This document shows, piece after piece, positions 8,974 to 17,768 of a stretch of 64,000 bases of DNA (position 1 is its first letter; each line of letters opens with the position of its first letter). The notes under the pieces were generated by a model. That model saw only the letters and a list, made by a program, of their open reading frames with translations, did no database searches and had not been told where the DNA came from. The DNA is from Allocoprococcus comes (GTDB lineage Bacteria; Bacillota; Clostridia; Lachnospirales; Lachnospiraceae). The stretch is taken from the NCBI RefSeq assembly GCF_013300725.1, contig NZ_JAAIMM010000019.1:1-64000 (forward strand). Direction: 5' to 3'. The translations under genes were made by a program, and so were the position numbers.

Positions 8974-10189
8974 AACAATAACGTTTTCAATTTGGTGCGT
9001 TATACTGTTTAGTAGAATATTAATAAGTCAGGACAGCAGTGTGATTTCAAGCCCTCTGAAAATGTACTATATTTCATCAGTACTTTTGATTGTATTTATA
9101 TTTTTTCAATGGATACGCAACTCTAAAAAGTTGAGACCAAGCCCAATACTTTTTTGGGGAAGTGCATTCGGCGTGTATGTGATTTTGTTTGGAAAGATTC
9201 TTGTAAATAATAGTTTAAAGGGTTTGACAGAGTTTACATTTAATGCACTAGTGATATTTTATGTTCTTGTTTTTATAATGGCTTCTTATATAAAAGACAG
9301 TAAGTGTAGAAAGGTTACTTTTGTAAAAACAACATTTTGGACATTCACGATAGGAATGATTTTTAGCGCTGCGTTAAATTGGGATGGGAAACTCGCACTT
9401 GGCGAGTTAGTAAGTAATGTTTTTGGTGGATATACAAGAACTAGAGCTGCATTTGGGTTTTACCACCCGAATGCAGCAGCCAATATAGCACTTTGTGTTA
9501 TTGTTTTATCTAGCTATTTAGTCTGTGAAAATAGGAAAAAGAACATATATTTCATAATAGATGTATTTATGATGTACATTATATTGGCAACAGCATCTAG
9601 AACTACGTTGAGTGCACTTATATTGTTCATTGTGTTGCTAATGTATAGTAGGCTTATAAATAAGATAAAAAGCAATAATGGAAAAAGAGGTTTAATAGTT
9701 GGACTTATCTTGATTGTAATGTTGCTTTTGCTATTTAGTGGTGAAAACGGAATAGCAGGATTGTTTACATTATCTAATAGATCTTATAACTTTATTTATA
9801 ATGTCCCAGTGCTGGTGAAAAGCGGGCGGCTTTGGATTGGGTTGGGATTGATAGGTTCAGGAGAATTTTACCAATTACCGCAGTATAATACTTTTTTTGT
9901 AGATAACTATTTTCTCTATGTTTTAATGTCAACAGGAATTCTTGGCTTGATTTTTATGTCGTGTTTCATGATATATACTTTGAAAAAACTTATAAATCAA
10001 TCGAACAATAACTTATTTGAAAGGTTGACATTAATTGTGTTTGGAATAAATATATTTTCATGTTTGGGAGAAACATGCTTTATGTATCCCTCTTTTGCAT
10101 CCTGTTTTGCTTTTACAGTGTTGTATATAGCCTGTGCCAGTAGCAAAGAGCAAAATGAAATAGAAAAATGTGAGGGGAGTACAGTATGA
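8957..10189 (+). CDS. O-antigen/capsule polymerase-like membrane protein (Wzy/O-antigen ligase family)
   Basis: This is a multi-spanning membrane protein of 410 residues with roughly ten to twelve hydrophobic segments. It includes a central GFYHPNAAANIALCVIVLSSYLV segment and ATASRTTLSALILF, patterns typical of Wzy polymerases and O-antigen ligases. It probably polymerises flipped repeat units on the outer membrane face. It overlaps the GT4 gene upstream (17 bp) and the ferredoxin-like gene downstream (4 bp, ATGA), so the three are translationally coupled. Wzy proteins are poorly conserved, so the call rests on topology plus its place beside the Wzx gene at 12422. Confidence 0.78.
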   Translation: MKIKTETITFSIWCVILFSRILISQDSSVISSPLKMYYISSVLLIVFIFFQWIRNSKKLRPSPILFWGSAFGVYVILFGKILVNNSLKGLTEFTFNALVIFYVLVFIMASYIKDSKCRKVTFVKTTFWTFTIGMIFSAALNWDGKLALGELVSNVFGGYTRTRAAFGFYHPNAAANIALCVIVLSSYLVCENRKKNIYFIIDVFMMYIILATASRTTLSALILFIVLLMYSRLINKIKSNNGKRGLIVGLILIVMLLLLFSGENGIAGLFTLSNRSYNFIYNVPVLVKSGRLWIGLGLIGSGEFYQLPQYNTFFVDNYFLYVLMSTGILGLIFMSCFMIYTLKKLINQSNNNLFERLTLIVFGINIFSCLGETCFMYPSFASCFAFTVLYIACASSKEQNEIEKCEGSTV

Positions 10190-11322
10190 AAACGGTTTGT
10201 AATGAAAATCAATGCACAGGCTGTATGGCTTGCGTGGATATATGTGCGAAGAACGCAATACACATTGTTGATGCTATTGATGCTTTTAATGCAGTTATTG
10301 ATGAGGATAAATGTATTAATTGCGGTATGTGCGAGAAAGTATGTCAACAGAAAAACTTACCTCAATTACGCTCGCCAATTATTTGGAAGCAAGGTTGGAC
10401 GTATGATGATAAAATCCGAATGATGTCTGCATCTGGTGGAATTGCGACGGAACTGGCAAGAACGTTTATAGAAAAGGGCGGAAAGGTTTGTAGCTGTCTT
10501 TTCCGTGAGGGAGATTTTGTTTTTGATATAGTAGACGATATGAACAGATTGAACTGTTTTGCGGGGTCAAAATATATTAAAAGCAATCCGACAGGCATTT
10601 ACAAGACTATAAAAAGGGAACTGGCAAAGGAAACTGAAATTCTTTTTATAGGATTACCTTGTCAGGTTGCAGCTTTAAGAAATTATGTTGGAGATCCTCT
10701 GGGTGAAAAGCTTACTACCATTGATTTAATTTGTCATGGGACACCATCGCCTAAAATTTTAGATATGTTTTTAAAGCAGTATGGTGAAGATATACATAAG
10801 GTGGCGTCTATTGATTTTCGAGTTAAAGGAAACTTTCAAGTATTAGAGCGTTCGCATACCATAGTAACGCGCGGAGTATGTGATAGGTATATGATTTCGT
10901 TTTTATCTGCACTATCTTACACAGAAAATTGTTATAGCTGTAAGTATGCGCAAGAAAAACGACCGGGTGATATTACATTAGGTGATTCATGGGGGACAGA
11001 ACTCTCAGAGGACGAATGGCATAAAGGTGTTTCACTTGTATTATGCCAGACGGAAAAAGGAAAAAGCCTTTTGGAATTTGCTAAAATCAAATTGGTTGAT
11101 GTAAATGTTGAAAAGGCAAAAGAAAATAATCACCAGTTGGAGCATCCGTCAAAAGCACCGAAATCAAGAGAGAAATTTATCAAGCATATAAAACACGGTA
11201 TGAAGTTTAATCGTGCGGTTTTGCTTGCGCTTCCGAAGAATTGTGGAAAACAAGTAGTAAAAGAAGTTTTGATTAAGTGCAAGTTATTGGCTCCTGGGGG
11301 GGGGGGTAACATATCAAATTAG
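10186..11322 (+). CDS. F420H2 dehydrogenase beta-subunit-like iron-sulfur protein
   Basis: This 378-residue protein has an N-terminal pair of 4Fe-4S motifs (CTGCMACVDIC and CINCGMCEKVC) followed by a FrhB/FdhB-like domain (SASGGIATELARTF, GLPCQVAALRNYVG, DLICHGTPSPKILDMF, KYAQEKRPGDITLGDSWG). Members of this family occur often in polysaccharide loci next to pyruvyltransferase-like genes, where their reaction is not established; a redox modification of a sugar or carrier is a guess. An 11-G run (11296-11306) lies in its last codons, so slippage there would change only the C-terminal tail. The start overlaps the polymerase stop. Confidence 0.86.
   Translation: MKTVCNENQCTGCMACVDICAKNAIHIVDAIDAFNAVIDEDKCINCGMCEKVCQQKNLPQLRSPIIWKQGWTYDDKIRMMSASGGIATELARTFIEKGGKVCSCLFREGDFVFDIVDDMNRLNCFAGSKYIKSNPTGIYKTIKRELAKETEILFIGLPCQVAALRNYVGDPLGEKLTTIDLICHGTPSPKILDMFLKQYGEDIHKVASIDFRVKGNFQVLERSHTIVTRGVCDRYMISFLSALSYTENCYSCKYAQEKRPGDITLGDSWGTELSEDEWHKGVSLVLCQTEKGKSLLEFAKIKLVDVNVEKAKENNHQLEHPSKAPKSREKFIKHIKHGMKFNRAVLLALPKNCGKQVVKEVLIKCKLLAPGGGGNISN
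11296..11306 (+). repeat. Poly-G homopolymer of 11 bases inside a coding region
   Basis: Eleven consecutive G residues are seen in an otherwise AT-rich stretch, encoding the Gly-rich tail LAPGGGGNISN of the 10186-11322 gene. One extra G would place a TAA directly after the tract; one fewer would read through to a TAA at about 11333. Long G runs are classical sites of slipped-strand length variation. Confidence 0.9.
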
Positions 11323-11410
11323 CGTGAGTGATTAATGCCTAATAAAAGATGTTGGTATAGAAGATAATTCGGATTTGAAAATAAAATGGAAAGGAAGTGT
11401 ATGAAGAAGA

Positions 11411-12352
11411 ATGACGAAGATGCCATTGATATCGGTTATTGTGCCTGCATATAATGTGTCAAATTCTATTGCGATGACACTTGATCTGTTGCGAAGACAA
11501 ACTTATGATAACTTGGAGATAATTTGTATTAATGACGGTTCTACTGATTCCACTCCCGATATTATTAATGCATTAAAACAAAAGGACTCAAGAATTGTAC
11601 TAATAAATAAGAGAAATGGAGGCGTCTCTTCGGCAAGAAATATTGGCTTGAATACTGCGCACGGGGAATACGTGTGTTTTTTTGACCCTGGAGATGAAGC
11701 TGATTCTAATTTTGTTATGTATCTATACAAATTGTTATTGAGTGAAAAAGCAGATTTGGCAATTTGTTCATACAATTTCAAAATGGAAAATGGACAAATA
11801 CTTGACAGAAAGCGGTTCTATGAAATTGTAGATACAAATACGATTTTTAATCAAGAAGAAGCGTTAACAGAGATTATAAAAGCGTATGGTAAATTTTGTG
11901 GTCATGTATGGGATAAGTTGTTTGTTAGAAATATAATTGGAAACATTCGCTTTGATGAAAACATCCACAATTGTGAGGATACATTGTTTAATGTGCAATA
12001 TATCAAGAGATGCCGAAAAGTTATACTTGGGCCAGAAGTGCATTACAATTATATACAAAGTGACTCGAGTGTGACGCATGGTAAATATTCGTACAAGTTT
12101 CATTCAGGACTTTGTGCATGGCGTAGAATAATAGAAGAACTTGATAGTTATGTTGAGCGAGAACTATTAAATAAGAACATGAGTGCATTGGTGACGATGT
12201 ACTCACGAATGGCATGGAAAAGTTTGAATAGAGAAGAACAAAGAAAGTATAAAAAGGATTTTATAAAGTTAATGAATCAGTATCATTCTTTTTCGTCAAT
12301 AAAGCAACTGATAAAAAGGGTGATATGTAAAATATACTGGATAGCTGTTTGA
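11411..12352 (+). CDS. Glycosyltransferase family 2
   Basis: This is a GT2 enzyme of 313 residues with a full N-terminal domain: PLISVIVPAYNVSNSIAMTLDLLRRQTYDNLEIICINDGSTDS, then GGVSSARNIGLNTAHGEYVCFFDPGDEAD, where the usual DxDD motif reads DPGDE. The C-terminal part is basic and unremarkable. It is separated from the previous gene by 88 bp and from the flippase by 69 bp, looser than the rest of the operon. The ATG at 11411 is weakly supported by a purine-rich AAGAAGA stretch. Donor is unknown. The altered metal motif could affect specificity. Confidence 0.88.
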   Translation: MTKMPLISVIVPAYNVSNSIAMTLDLLRRQTYDNLEIICINDGSTDSTPDIINALKQKDSRIVLINKRNGGVSSARNIGLNTAHGEYVCFFDPGDEADSNFVMYLYKLLLSEKADLAICSYNFKMENGQILDRKRFYEIVDTNTIFNQEEALTEIIKAYGKFCGHVWDKLFVRNIIGNIRFDENIHNCEDTLFNVQYIKRCRKVILGPEVHYNYIQSDSSVTHGKYSYKFHSGLCAWRRIIEELDSYVERELLNKNMSALVTMYSRMAWKSLNREEQRKYKKDFIKLMNQYHSFSSIKQLIKRVICKIYWIAV

Positions 12353-12421
12353 AAGGACGATTACATGGCGTAGTATATTAATGCTGGTTTATGTGAAAAT
12401 TGTGGAAGGAGTTGAGAAAGA

Positions 12422-13864
12422 ATGAAAACCCAAAGATCTATTGGTGTCAATGCAGGACTCAACATGATTAGAACGGCATGTCAGGTGATTTTTCCATTGA
12501 TTACGTTTCCGTATGTATCACGAGTCCTTCATGTTGAAAATATAGGAATTTACAAGTTTTGTCAGTCGGTCATTTCGTATTTTTCATTGCTGGCGGGTTT
12601 AGGAATTAGCACTTATGCTATCAGAGAGGGGGCAAGATATCGAGATGATGATGAAAAGATGTCATTGTTTGCTTCGGAGGTCTTTTCAATTAATTTTATT
12701 TCGACAGTTCTTTCGTATCTAATTTTAGGAGTATGTATCCTTTTAGTTCCAAGATTTAACCAATATAGTTCAATAATGGTAGCGTTAAGTATAAGTATAA
12801 TGTTTACGCTGATTGGAAGTGAATGGATATTTCAAATTTATGAGGATTATAAATATATCACAATTCGAGGTATTCTGTTTCAGTTTATTTCGTTAATACT
12901 TATGTTTGTATTCGTTAAGAATAGCAGTGATTTGTTTGCTTATGTATGGATCACAGTTATATCATGCAGCGGCGCAAATATACTTAATGCTGTTTCTAGA
13001 AGAAAATATTGTAAGATAAAACTTACCATTAATAAAAAAATTCTAACGCATTTGGCCCCAATATTAGTTCTGTTTGCAACATCAGTAGCGACAACAATAT
13101 ATACGAATGCAGATACTACAATGCTTGGCTTCCTTTCAGGAAATAAATCAGTTGGATTGTATTCTGTTTCTACCAAAATTTATACTATTGTAAAACAAAT
13201 GCTGGCCGCAATTATTATTGTTTCAATTCCGAGGTTATCTGCTTATCTGGGAGAGAAAAAAATAGACTATTTTAATAGAACGGCAAACCAGATTTTGAAT
13301 GCACTTGTTGTTATTGTTGTTCCGGCAATGGTTGGAATGATTGCATTAAGCAAAAACATAGTTTTTATTGTCGCAGGACAAGAATATGTTGATGCAAATA
13401 TATCGCTCAAAATTCTTTCTGTTGCATTGTTTTTTAGCATTTTTAGTTGGTTTTATACATCGTGCATTCTAATACCATATAGGTGCGAAAATAAGGTGTT
13501 GATGGCAACGATTGTTGCGGCACTTGTTAATATAGGATTGAATTTTATCCTTATTCCAACATTCCAGCAGAATGCTGCAGCATTTACTACTGTTATTGCG
13601 GAGTTACTGTCAATGGTTATAACATGGTGGTATGGAAGAAAATATTTTAAGGTCAGTTTTCTAAAAAAAGATATTGCCTCCGTTGCTATAGGCTGTCTAG
13701 CAATATGGACTATATGTTCTGTGTCAGAGAAATATATTAGTTCGGTACTGATTTCTACGGTTTTTTCAGTGACTGCTTCGGTTGCTGCTTATATGATTGT
13801 ACTTTTAATAATGAAGAACCAGGCGGTAAAATTAGTTTTAGAGATACTTCATATCAAAAAATGA
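12422..13864 (+). CDS. Polysaccharide flippase (Wzx-like, MOP superfamily)
   Basis: This is an integral membrane protein of 480 residues with about 12-14 hydrophobic helices, resembling Wzx/RfbX flippases that move undecaprenyl-linked repeat units across the membrane. Typical features are the N-terminal NAGLNMIRTACQVIFPLITFPYVSRVLHVENIGIYKF, NADTTMLGFLSGNKSVGLYS, and ENKVLMATIVAALVNIGLNFILIP. A GGAGTTGAG site precedes the ATG. It is the last gene of the polysaccharide locus. No strong hairpin terminator follows; only a T-rich stretch is seen after the stop. Confidence 0.89.
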   Translation: MKTQRSIGVNAGLNMIRTACQVIFPLITFPYVSRVLHVENIGIYKFCQSVISYFSLLAGLGISTYAIREGARYRDDDEKMSLFASEVFSINFISTVLSYLILGVCILLVPRFNQYSSIMVALSISIMFTLIGSEWIFQIYEDYKYITIRGILFQFISLILMFVFVKNSSDLFAYVWITVISCSGANILNAVSRRKYCKIKLTINKKILTHLAPILVLFATSVATTIYTNADTTMLGFLSGNKSVGLYSVSTKIYTIVKQMLAAIIIVSIPRLSAYLGEKKIDYFNRTANQILNALVVIVVPAMVGMIALSKNIVFIVAGQEYVDANISLKILSVALFFSIFSWFYTSCILIPYRCENKVLMATIVAALVNIGLNFILIPTFQQNAAAFTTVIAELLSMVITWWYGRKYFKVSFLKKDIASVAIGCLAIWTICSVSEKYISSVLISTVFSVTASVAAYMIVLLIMKNQAVKLVLEILHIKK

Positions 13865-14161
13865 TTTTGTTTTTTTTTAATTACACGAAAACACGGCCGG
13901 TGGAGTGCTAGGTGGATTGATGTACTACGGAATTGTGAAGGCTGAATTGTGAAGGCAAGAAAACGTCTGTAAAAAAAGGTAGAATTGTGATATACTGGGA
14001 GCGTAAGCTCCCTGCGCTGCTCGAATAAATCAAAAATCTTTTTGATAAATCACACACCTCTTCGTGGTGAGCAGCAGGCAACGATCTTATGATCGGCTGA
14101 GATGTGAAAAATAGAATTGTGGTGCATAAGAGAGCTACGCCAAAAAGGGGGCGTGCATAAT
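13865..14161 (+). other. Hairpin-rich non-coding stretch upstream of the 601-aa gene
   Basis: There is no gene in these 297 bases. Direct repeats of GAATTGTGAAGGC occur at about 13930-13956, with further GAATTGTG copies near 13982 and 14113. A TATACT -10-like box at 13991-13996 is followed by a GGGAGC-GTAA-GCTCCC hairpin (13997-14012). Nested complementary segments follow: CTGCTC/GAGCAG enclosing ATCAAAAA/TTTTTGAT. This suggests a structured leader or small RNA before the 14162 gene. No known RNA family is recognised. Confidence 0.4.
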
Positions 14162-15922
14162 ATGGAACTTGGTTTGGTTGGAGACCATATTGCTGGTTTA
14201 GGTCTTGATGCGGCAAAACAGCATATGGAATCTAAAATAGACGAACATAAATTGAAATGTGCACTTAAAGAATACATTGAAAGTGAAAGAAAATATAACG
14301 ATCTCTGCACGATGGCGGAAGAATGTGATTTTCAAGGGATTGTGGAGTATATTACTCAAGAATTATTAACTGATGTTGAAAATAGATTTTTCGCCGTGAG
14401 TGTAAACGATAGAAGAAAAGCACACGAAGAAATTATTTCAAAGGCAGTGGCATATTCTAAGGCATCCACGACAGAATCAAAAAAGCGTGTAAGTCGTTTA
14501 ATTGCTATAAGCCTAGAAATTGTTCGGCAGTTTTTTAAGAAAAAAATTGCAGTTTCGGATTACTTACTTGCAGCGGAGATTGTAGATGCAGTTAATGAAA
14601 AAATAGTTCCGGCAGTTGAGTCTTCGACATCAGCTATACAGCACACTGTATTGGAAAGTAAAAATGAACTCGCCAATCAATTGGATATGGTGAAGCAGTC
14701 AATGGCGAATGGTCTTTTATATTCAGTAGAGAATATGTCGCAGATGGCAGCAACCGGTCAGTATTCGCAAGTTGAAAAAAATTTGAGAAAGTTGCTGGCT
14801 GGAATGTCGGTGGAACATCCGCTATATCCAGATTATGGATTTACATTCGACGGAGATATTTTAAAGAGCACGCCTCTTTCAGAGAAGGCACAGCAAAAAT
14901 ATCTTGCACGATTGAATTTTAAAGGAACGATACGTGTAGGCAGTCATTATTTCAATGACGCATCGGTTAATCCGATGGATTATGCTTATAGGCATCAGCT
15001 AAAATTGGTAATGTCTATAGATGAAGCGGTAAAACTATTAGGAAATAAACCAGATCCAATTCAGACTGAGGCAGAACAATATGTAGGGAAAGAAATTATA
15101 GCGATTCCACCTGAATTTCCAGAAGCCTTCCCTTGCTCAATTAAAGTGGGCGAGAAAACGTATTTTGATTATATCTTGCTTCGGACTGAGGAAATTTTGG
15201 ATGATGGAACATATGTCATAGGAAACAGAGAACAAACAAATTCTACAATTTACTTTGAGATAAAAGTAAATCCACAAAATCCTCAAAAAGAAGATTTTAC
15301 AGTTAATATTGCAAATGCTAATAATCACGAATTGCTAAATTATGCAAAATTCATGGATGAATTGGCGCAGGTTAAGGATTTACATATATATGCATTAAAG
15401 GTACAAAAGGATTTTATCGCGGGGATTATCAATAGTGTGAACTATGAAACAGGGTTTAATTCAATTGCTGATGAAATTGATTTTTTGAAGAGAATATGTG
15501 CAATTGAAGATTATTTCAATGTGAAATTGAATGTATCTGGAAATATTAGCGAGGAAGAATATCGCTGTGTATTCAGAGTTTCAGAATTAATTTTCAATGA
15601 TGAGGTAGATTCAACATGGAAAGAGGCTTCTTTTACAGGAGTTCTAGGTGAAGAATTTCGTAAGCAGCTTGGAGATTTAGATACTCCTATATCTATGCTA
15701 TCTTACGTTGGAATTTGTGATGTAAATTTGTTTGGAGCGGAATTTGAATTTAAGTATATGCGTACATATAGGTGTGCAGTAATGCAAGAATTGGATAGAA
15801 TTAAGCAACTTGTTTCGTGTTTGGCGGACGGAGATCCAATTAGGATTAAATTTGCACCCGGTGAAGATAATAGCGCATTTGATACTTTGCATATTCCAGA
15901 AAAAATAGAGCTGGATGCTTAG
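14162..15922 (+). CDS. Unrecognised 586-aa protein with defence-type helical N-terminus
   Basis: I do not recognise the whole protein. The ATG at 14162 is chosen because AAAAAGGGGGCG lies just upstream; an earlier in-frame ATG at 14117 lacks a site. Residues 1 to about 170 are alpha-helical (LVGDHIAGLGLDAAKQHMESK, ESERKYNDLCTMAEECDFQGIVEYI, EEIISKAVAYSKASTTESKKRVSRLI). This pattern is reminiscent of the N-terminal domain in front of NACHT-type bacterial defence proteins. No Walker A, TIR, nuclease or reverse transcriptase motif is seen in the rest, which looks mixed alpha/beta. It is a single gene between the capsule locus and unrelated small genes, AT-rich, and likely horizontally acquired. 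The defence role is inference. Confidence 0.85.
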   Translation: MELGLVGDHIAGLGLDAAKQHMESKIDEHKLKCALKEYIESERKYNDLCTMAEECDFQGIVEYITQELLTDVENRFFAVSVNDRRKAHEEIISKAVAYSKASTTESKKRVSRLIAISLEIVRQFFKKKIAVSDYLLAAEIVDAVNEKIVPAVESSTSAIQHTVLESKNELANQLDMVKQSMANGLLYSVENMSQMAATGQYSQVEKNLRKLLAGMSVEHPLYPDYGFTFDGDILKSTPLSEKAQQKYLARLNFKGTIRVGSHYFNDASVNPMDYAYRHQLKLVMSIDEAVKLLGNKPDPIQTEAEQYVGKEIIAIPPEFPEAFPCSIKVGEKTYFDYILLRTEEILDDGTYVIGNREQTNSTIYFEIKVNPQNPQKEDFTVNIANANNHELLNYAKFMDELAQVKDLHIYALKVQKDFIAGIINSVNYETGFNSIADEIDFLKRICAIEDYFNVKLNVSGNISEEEYRCVFRVSELIFNDEVDSTWKEASFTGVLGEEFRKQLGDLDTPISMLSYVGICDVNLFGAEFEFKYMRTYRCAVMQELDRIKQLVSCLADGDPIRIKFAPGEDNSAFDTLHIPEKIELDA

Positions 15923-15991
15923 GTGTTCATATTGCCCTCACCCCAACACAGTGCTGTACTTAAACCACTAAAAAGGAAAGAGGTTATCACG

Positions 15992-16318
15992 ATGCCCAGA
16001 ACGAAAGGCAGCAAAAACCGCCCCAAAACTAATAACGACTACGCAACCCAAATAACAGAAACGCAAGAAGAAATCACAACCCTCAACAGCGAAATTGCAT
16101 CCGTCCAGAAAGCGATTGAGGAGCAGAAGAACGCTCTGAAAGAGAAGAAGAATGCTCTCAAGTCCACCCAGAAAGAACTGACAAAGCTGGAAGCAAAGAA
16201 AGCGGCAGCTGATCAGAAGGCCGCCGAAGAAGCAAAGAAGGCCGAGGCCGAAGAGGTGTTGAAGAAGTTACTGGCCAGTGGCATGAGCGCAGACGAGATT
16301 TTGGAAAAATTGAAATAA
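15992..16318 (+). CDS. Small coiled-coil protein with basic N-terminus
   Basis: This 108-residue protein has a basic, possibly nucleic-acid-binding N-terminus (MPRTKGSKNRPK), then a long heptad-like coiled coil from about residue 20 to 90 rich in Glu, Lys and Ala, and ends with SGMSADEILEKLK. The ATG at 15992 follows AGGAAAGAGG. G+C is clearly higher than in the neighbour at 14162, so it belongs with the following gene group. Function is unknown. Similar proteins occur on gut Firmicute mobile regions, but no partner is evident. Confidence 0.75.
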   Translation: MPRTKGSKNRPKTNNDYATQITETQEEITTLNSEIASVQKAIEEQKNALKEKKNALKSTQKELTKLEAKKAAADQKAAEEAKKAEAEEVLKKLLASGMSADEILEKLK

Positions 16319-16357
16319 CACACGACTGTGTATTACATCGGAAAGGAGATCCGTATC

Positions 16358-16750
16358 ATGGAAGAAATCGTAAAGTTCTTAAAAGAGGCTGAAACATATT
16401 ATTTGGCAACGGTCGAAGGCGACCAGCCGAGAGTGCGTCCGTTTGGCACGGCACATATTTTTGAAGGCAAGCTGTACATCCAGACTGGTAAGAAGAAGGA
16501 TGTTTCCAAGCAGCTGCACGCCAACCCGAAAGCAGAACTGTGTGCATTCAAGGGCGGCGAGTGGATTCGCGTTGCCGGTGAGCTGGTAGAGGATGACCGT
16601 GTTGAGGCAAGACAGTCTATGCTGGATGCTTATCCGGGTCTGAAGAAGATGTATACTGCTGATGATGGTAACACCGAGGTGTTCTACTTCAAGAATGGTG
16701 TGGCTACCATTAGTTCCTTCACCCACGAGCCGAAAGTGATTAAGTTTTGA
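16358..16750 (+). CDS. Pyridoxamine 5'-phosphate oxidase-like (split-barrel flavin) protein
   Basis: This is a 130-residue split-barrel protein of the PNPOx-like superfamily, probably binding FMN or F420-type cofactors. The N-terminal KEAETYYLATVEGDQPRVRPFGTAHIFEGKLYIQTGKKKDVSKQL segment is characteristic, followed by PKAELCAFKGGEWIRVAGELVEDDR. The ATG at 16358 has AAAGGAGAT at ideal spacing. The real substrate of these small family members is usually unknown; general redox protection is a guess. A hairpin terminator follows at 16759-16797. Confidence 0.88.
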   Translation: MEEIVKFLKEAETYYLATVEGDQPRVRPFGTAHIFEGKLYIQTGKKKDVSKQLHANPKAELCAFKGGEWIRVAGELVEDDRVEARQSMLDAYPGLKKMYTADDGNTEVFYFKNGVATISSFTHEPKVIKF

Positions 16751-16758
16751 TGATACTG

Positions 16759-16797
16759 CCGTGTGGACTGAACTCCAGGAGTTCACACGGTAATTTT
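16759..16797 (+). terminator. Intrinsic terminator after the split-barrel protein gene
   Basis: An outer stem CCGTGTG/CACACGG encloses AACTCC/GGAGTT and is followed by TAATTTTT, immediately after the stop at 16750. The inner part is the GAACTCCAGGAGTTC palindrome that recurs at 19025-19039. Confidence 0.7.
16770..16784. repeat. 15-bp palindrome GAACTCCAGGAGTTC, copy 1
   Basis: This is a perfect GAACTCC-N-GGAGTTC palindrome within the terminator region. A second copy, differing only at the central base, occurs at 19025-19039, so the two copies bracket the 16852-18971 gene group. Confidence 0.6.
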
Positions 16798-16851
16798 TGA
16801 AGGTTGATGTATAGTTTGCAACGGAAATAAAAGAAATGGAGCGTAAGAAAA

Positions 16852-17235
16852 ATGAATTTATCAAAAATACACCACATCGCAATCATCGTATCTGACTACG
16901 AAGCCGCAAAGAATTTTTATGTGAACAAGCTGGGCTTCTCTGTCATCAGAGAAAATTACCGCCCAGAGCGTAAAGACTGGAAGCTAGATCTGCGTGTCAA
17001 TGAGCTTACAGAGTTGGAGATTTTCGCTGAGGAAAATCCACCGAAGCGTGTGAACCGCCCAGAGGCCTGTGGCCTGTGTCACCTTGCGTTCTGCGTTGAT
17101 AGCGTGGAGCAGACGGTGAAAGAGCTGGGAGAATTAGGTATAGAATGTGAGTCAATCCGTGTGGATGACTATACCGGAAAGAAGATGACTTTCTTCCATG
17201 ATCCGGACGGACTGCCGCTGGAGCTGCATGAGTAA
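16852..17235 (+). CDS. VOC-family protein (glyoxalase/YaeR-like)
   Basis: This is a 127-residue vicinal-oxygen-chelate protein made of two beta-alpha-beta3 modules. It has HHIAIIVSDYEAAKNFYVNKLGFSVI at the N-terminus, LELRxxE-like DLRVNELTELEIF in the middle, and CHLAFCVDS plus FFHDPDGLPLELHE at the C-terminus. This resembles the YaeR/SMU1112c subgroup of metal-dependent glyoxalase-like enzymes. It is followed after 14 bp by a GNAT acetyltransferase, with which it may be co-transcribed. The substrate is not predictable. Confidence 0.9.
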   Translation: MNLSKIHHIAIIVSDYEAAKNFYVNKLGFSVIRENYRPERKDWKLDLRVNELTELEIFAEENPPKRVNRPEACGLCHLAFCVDSVEQTVKELGELGIECESIRVDDYTGKKMTFFHDPDGLPLELHE

Positions 17236-17249
17236 AAGAGGTGGACAAA

Positions 17250-17765
17250 ATGATATTTCGTAAGGCAGAAAAAGAAGATTTTTACAAAATAAGATCCCTG
17301 TACTGGAACTTGATTGATCAGGAGAAGGATGACCCGTCATTTCCACAATGGAAGAAAGGAATCCATCCATCGGATGAAATGATACAGGCCAGTATTGATA
17401 AGGGAGACCTGTATGTGCTGGCAGATGGTGATGAAATTGCGGCATGTGTGATAGCAAATGATGAAAAGGTCGATGGCTATGCAGATGCTCTGTGGCAGAT
17501 TAATTCGGATGAGATAATTGTTCTTCATGTTCTGGCAGTGAATCCGGGGCAGAGAGGAAAAGGGCTGGCGCGGAGATTAGTGGAGAATGTGATTGAACTG
17601 GAGAGAAAAGCTGGCAGGAAAGCATTGAGGCTTGATGTAATCGAGAACAATATAACTGCCGAAAAGCTGTATCAGAAACTGGGCTTTCAATATGTTCAGA
17701 CAAAAACGCTCTATTATGATGTAGTCGGGAAGATGACGTTCAAATTGTATGAGCTGGTGCTGTGA
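17250..17765 (+). CDS. GNAT family N-acetyltransferase
   Basis: This is a 171-residue GNAT acetyltransferase. The acetyl-CoA loop is seen in VLHVLAVNPGQRGKGLARRLVENVIELERK at about residues 88-118, followed by the C-terminal LDVIENNITAEKLYQKLGFQYV. I start at the ATG at 17250, which has AGAGGTGG upstream; a GTG three codons earlier lies inside that site. It lies between the VOC protein and the HTH-like gene, with short gaps suggesting one transcript. Substrate is unknown. Confidence 0.9.
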   Translation: MIFRKAEKEDFYKIRSLYWNLIDQEKDDPSFPQWKKGIHPSDEMIQASIDKGDLYVLADGDEIAACVIANDEKVDGYADALWQINSDEIIVLHVLAVNPGQRGKGLARRLVENVIELERKAGRKALRLDVIENNITAEKLYQKLGFQYVQTKTLYYDVVGKMTFKLYELVL

Positions 17766-17768
17766 GCG

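Noticed and set aside
14162-15922. Retron interpretation (structured leader plus effector)
   Set aside because: No reverse transcriptase motif (for example YADD) is present in the protein or nearby, so the leader is described only as hairpin-rich.
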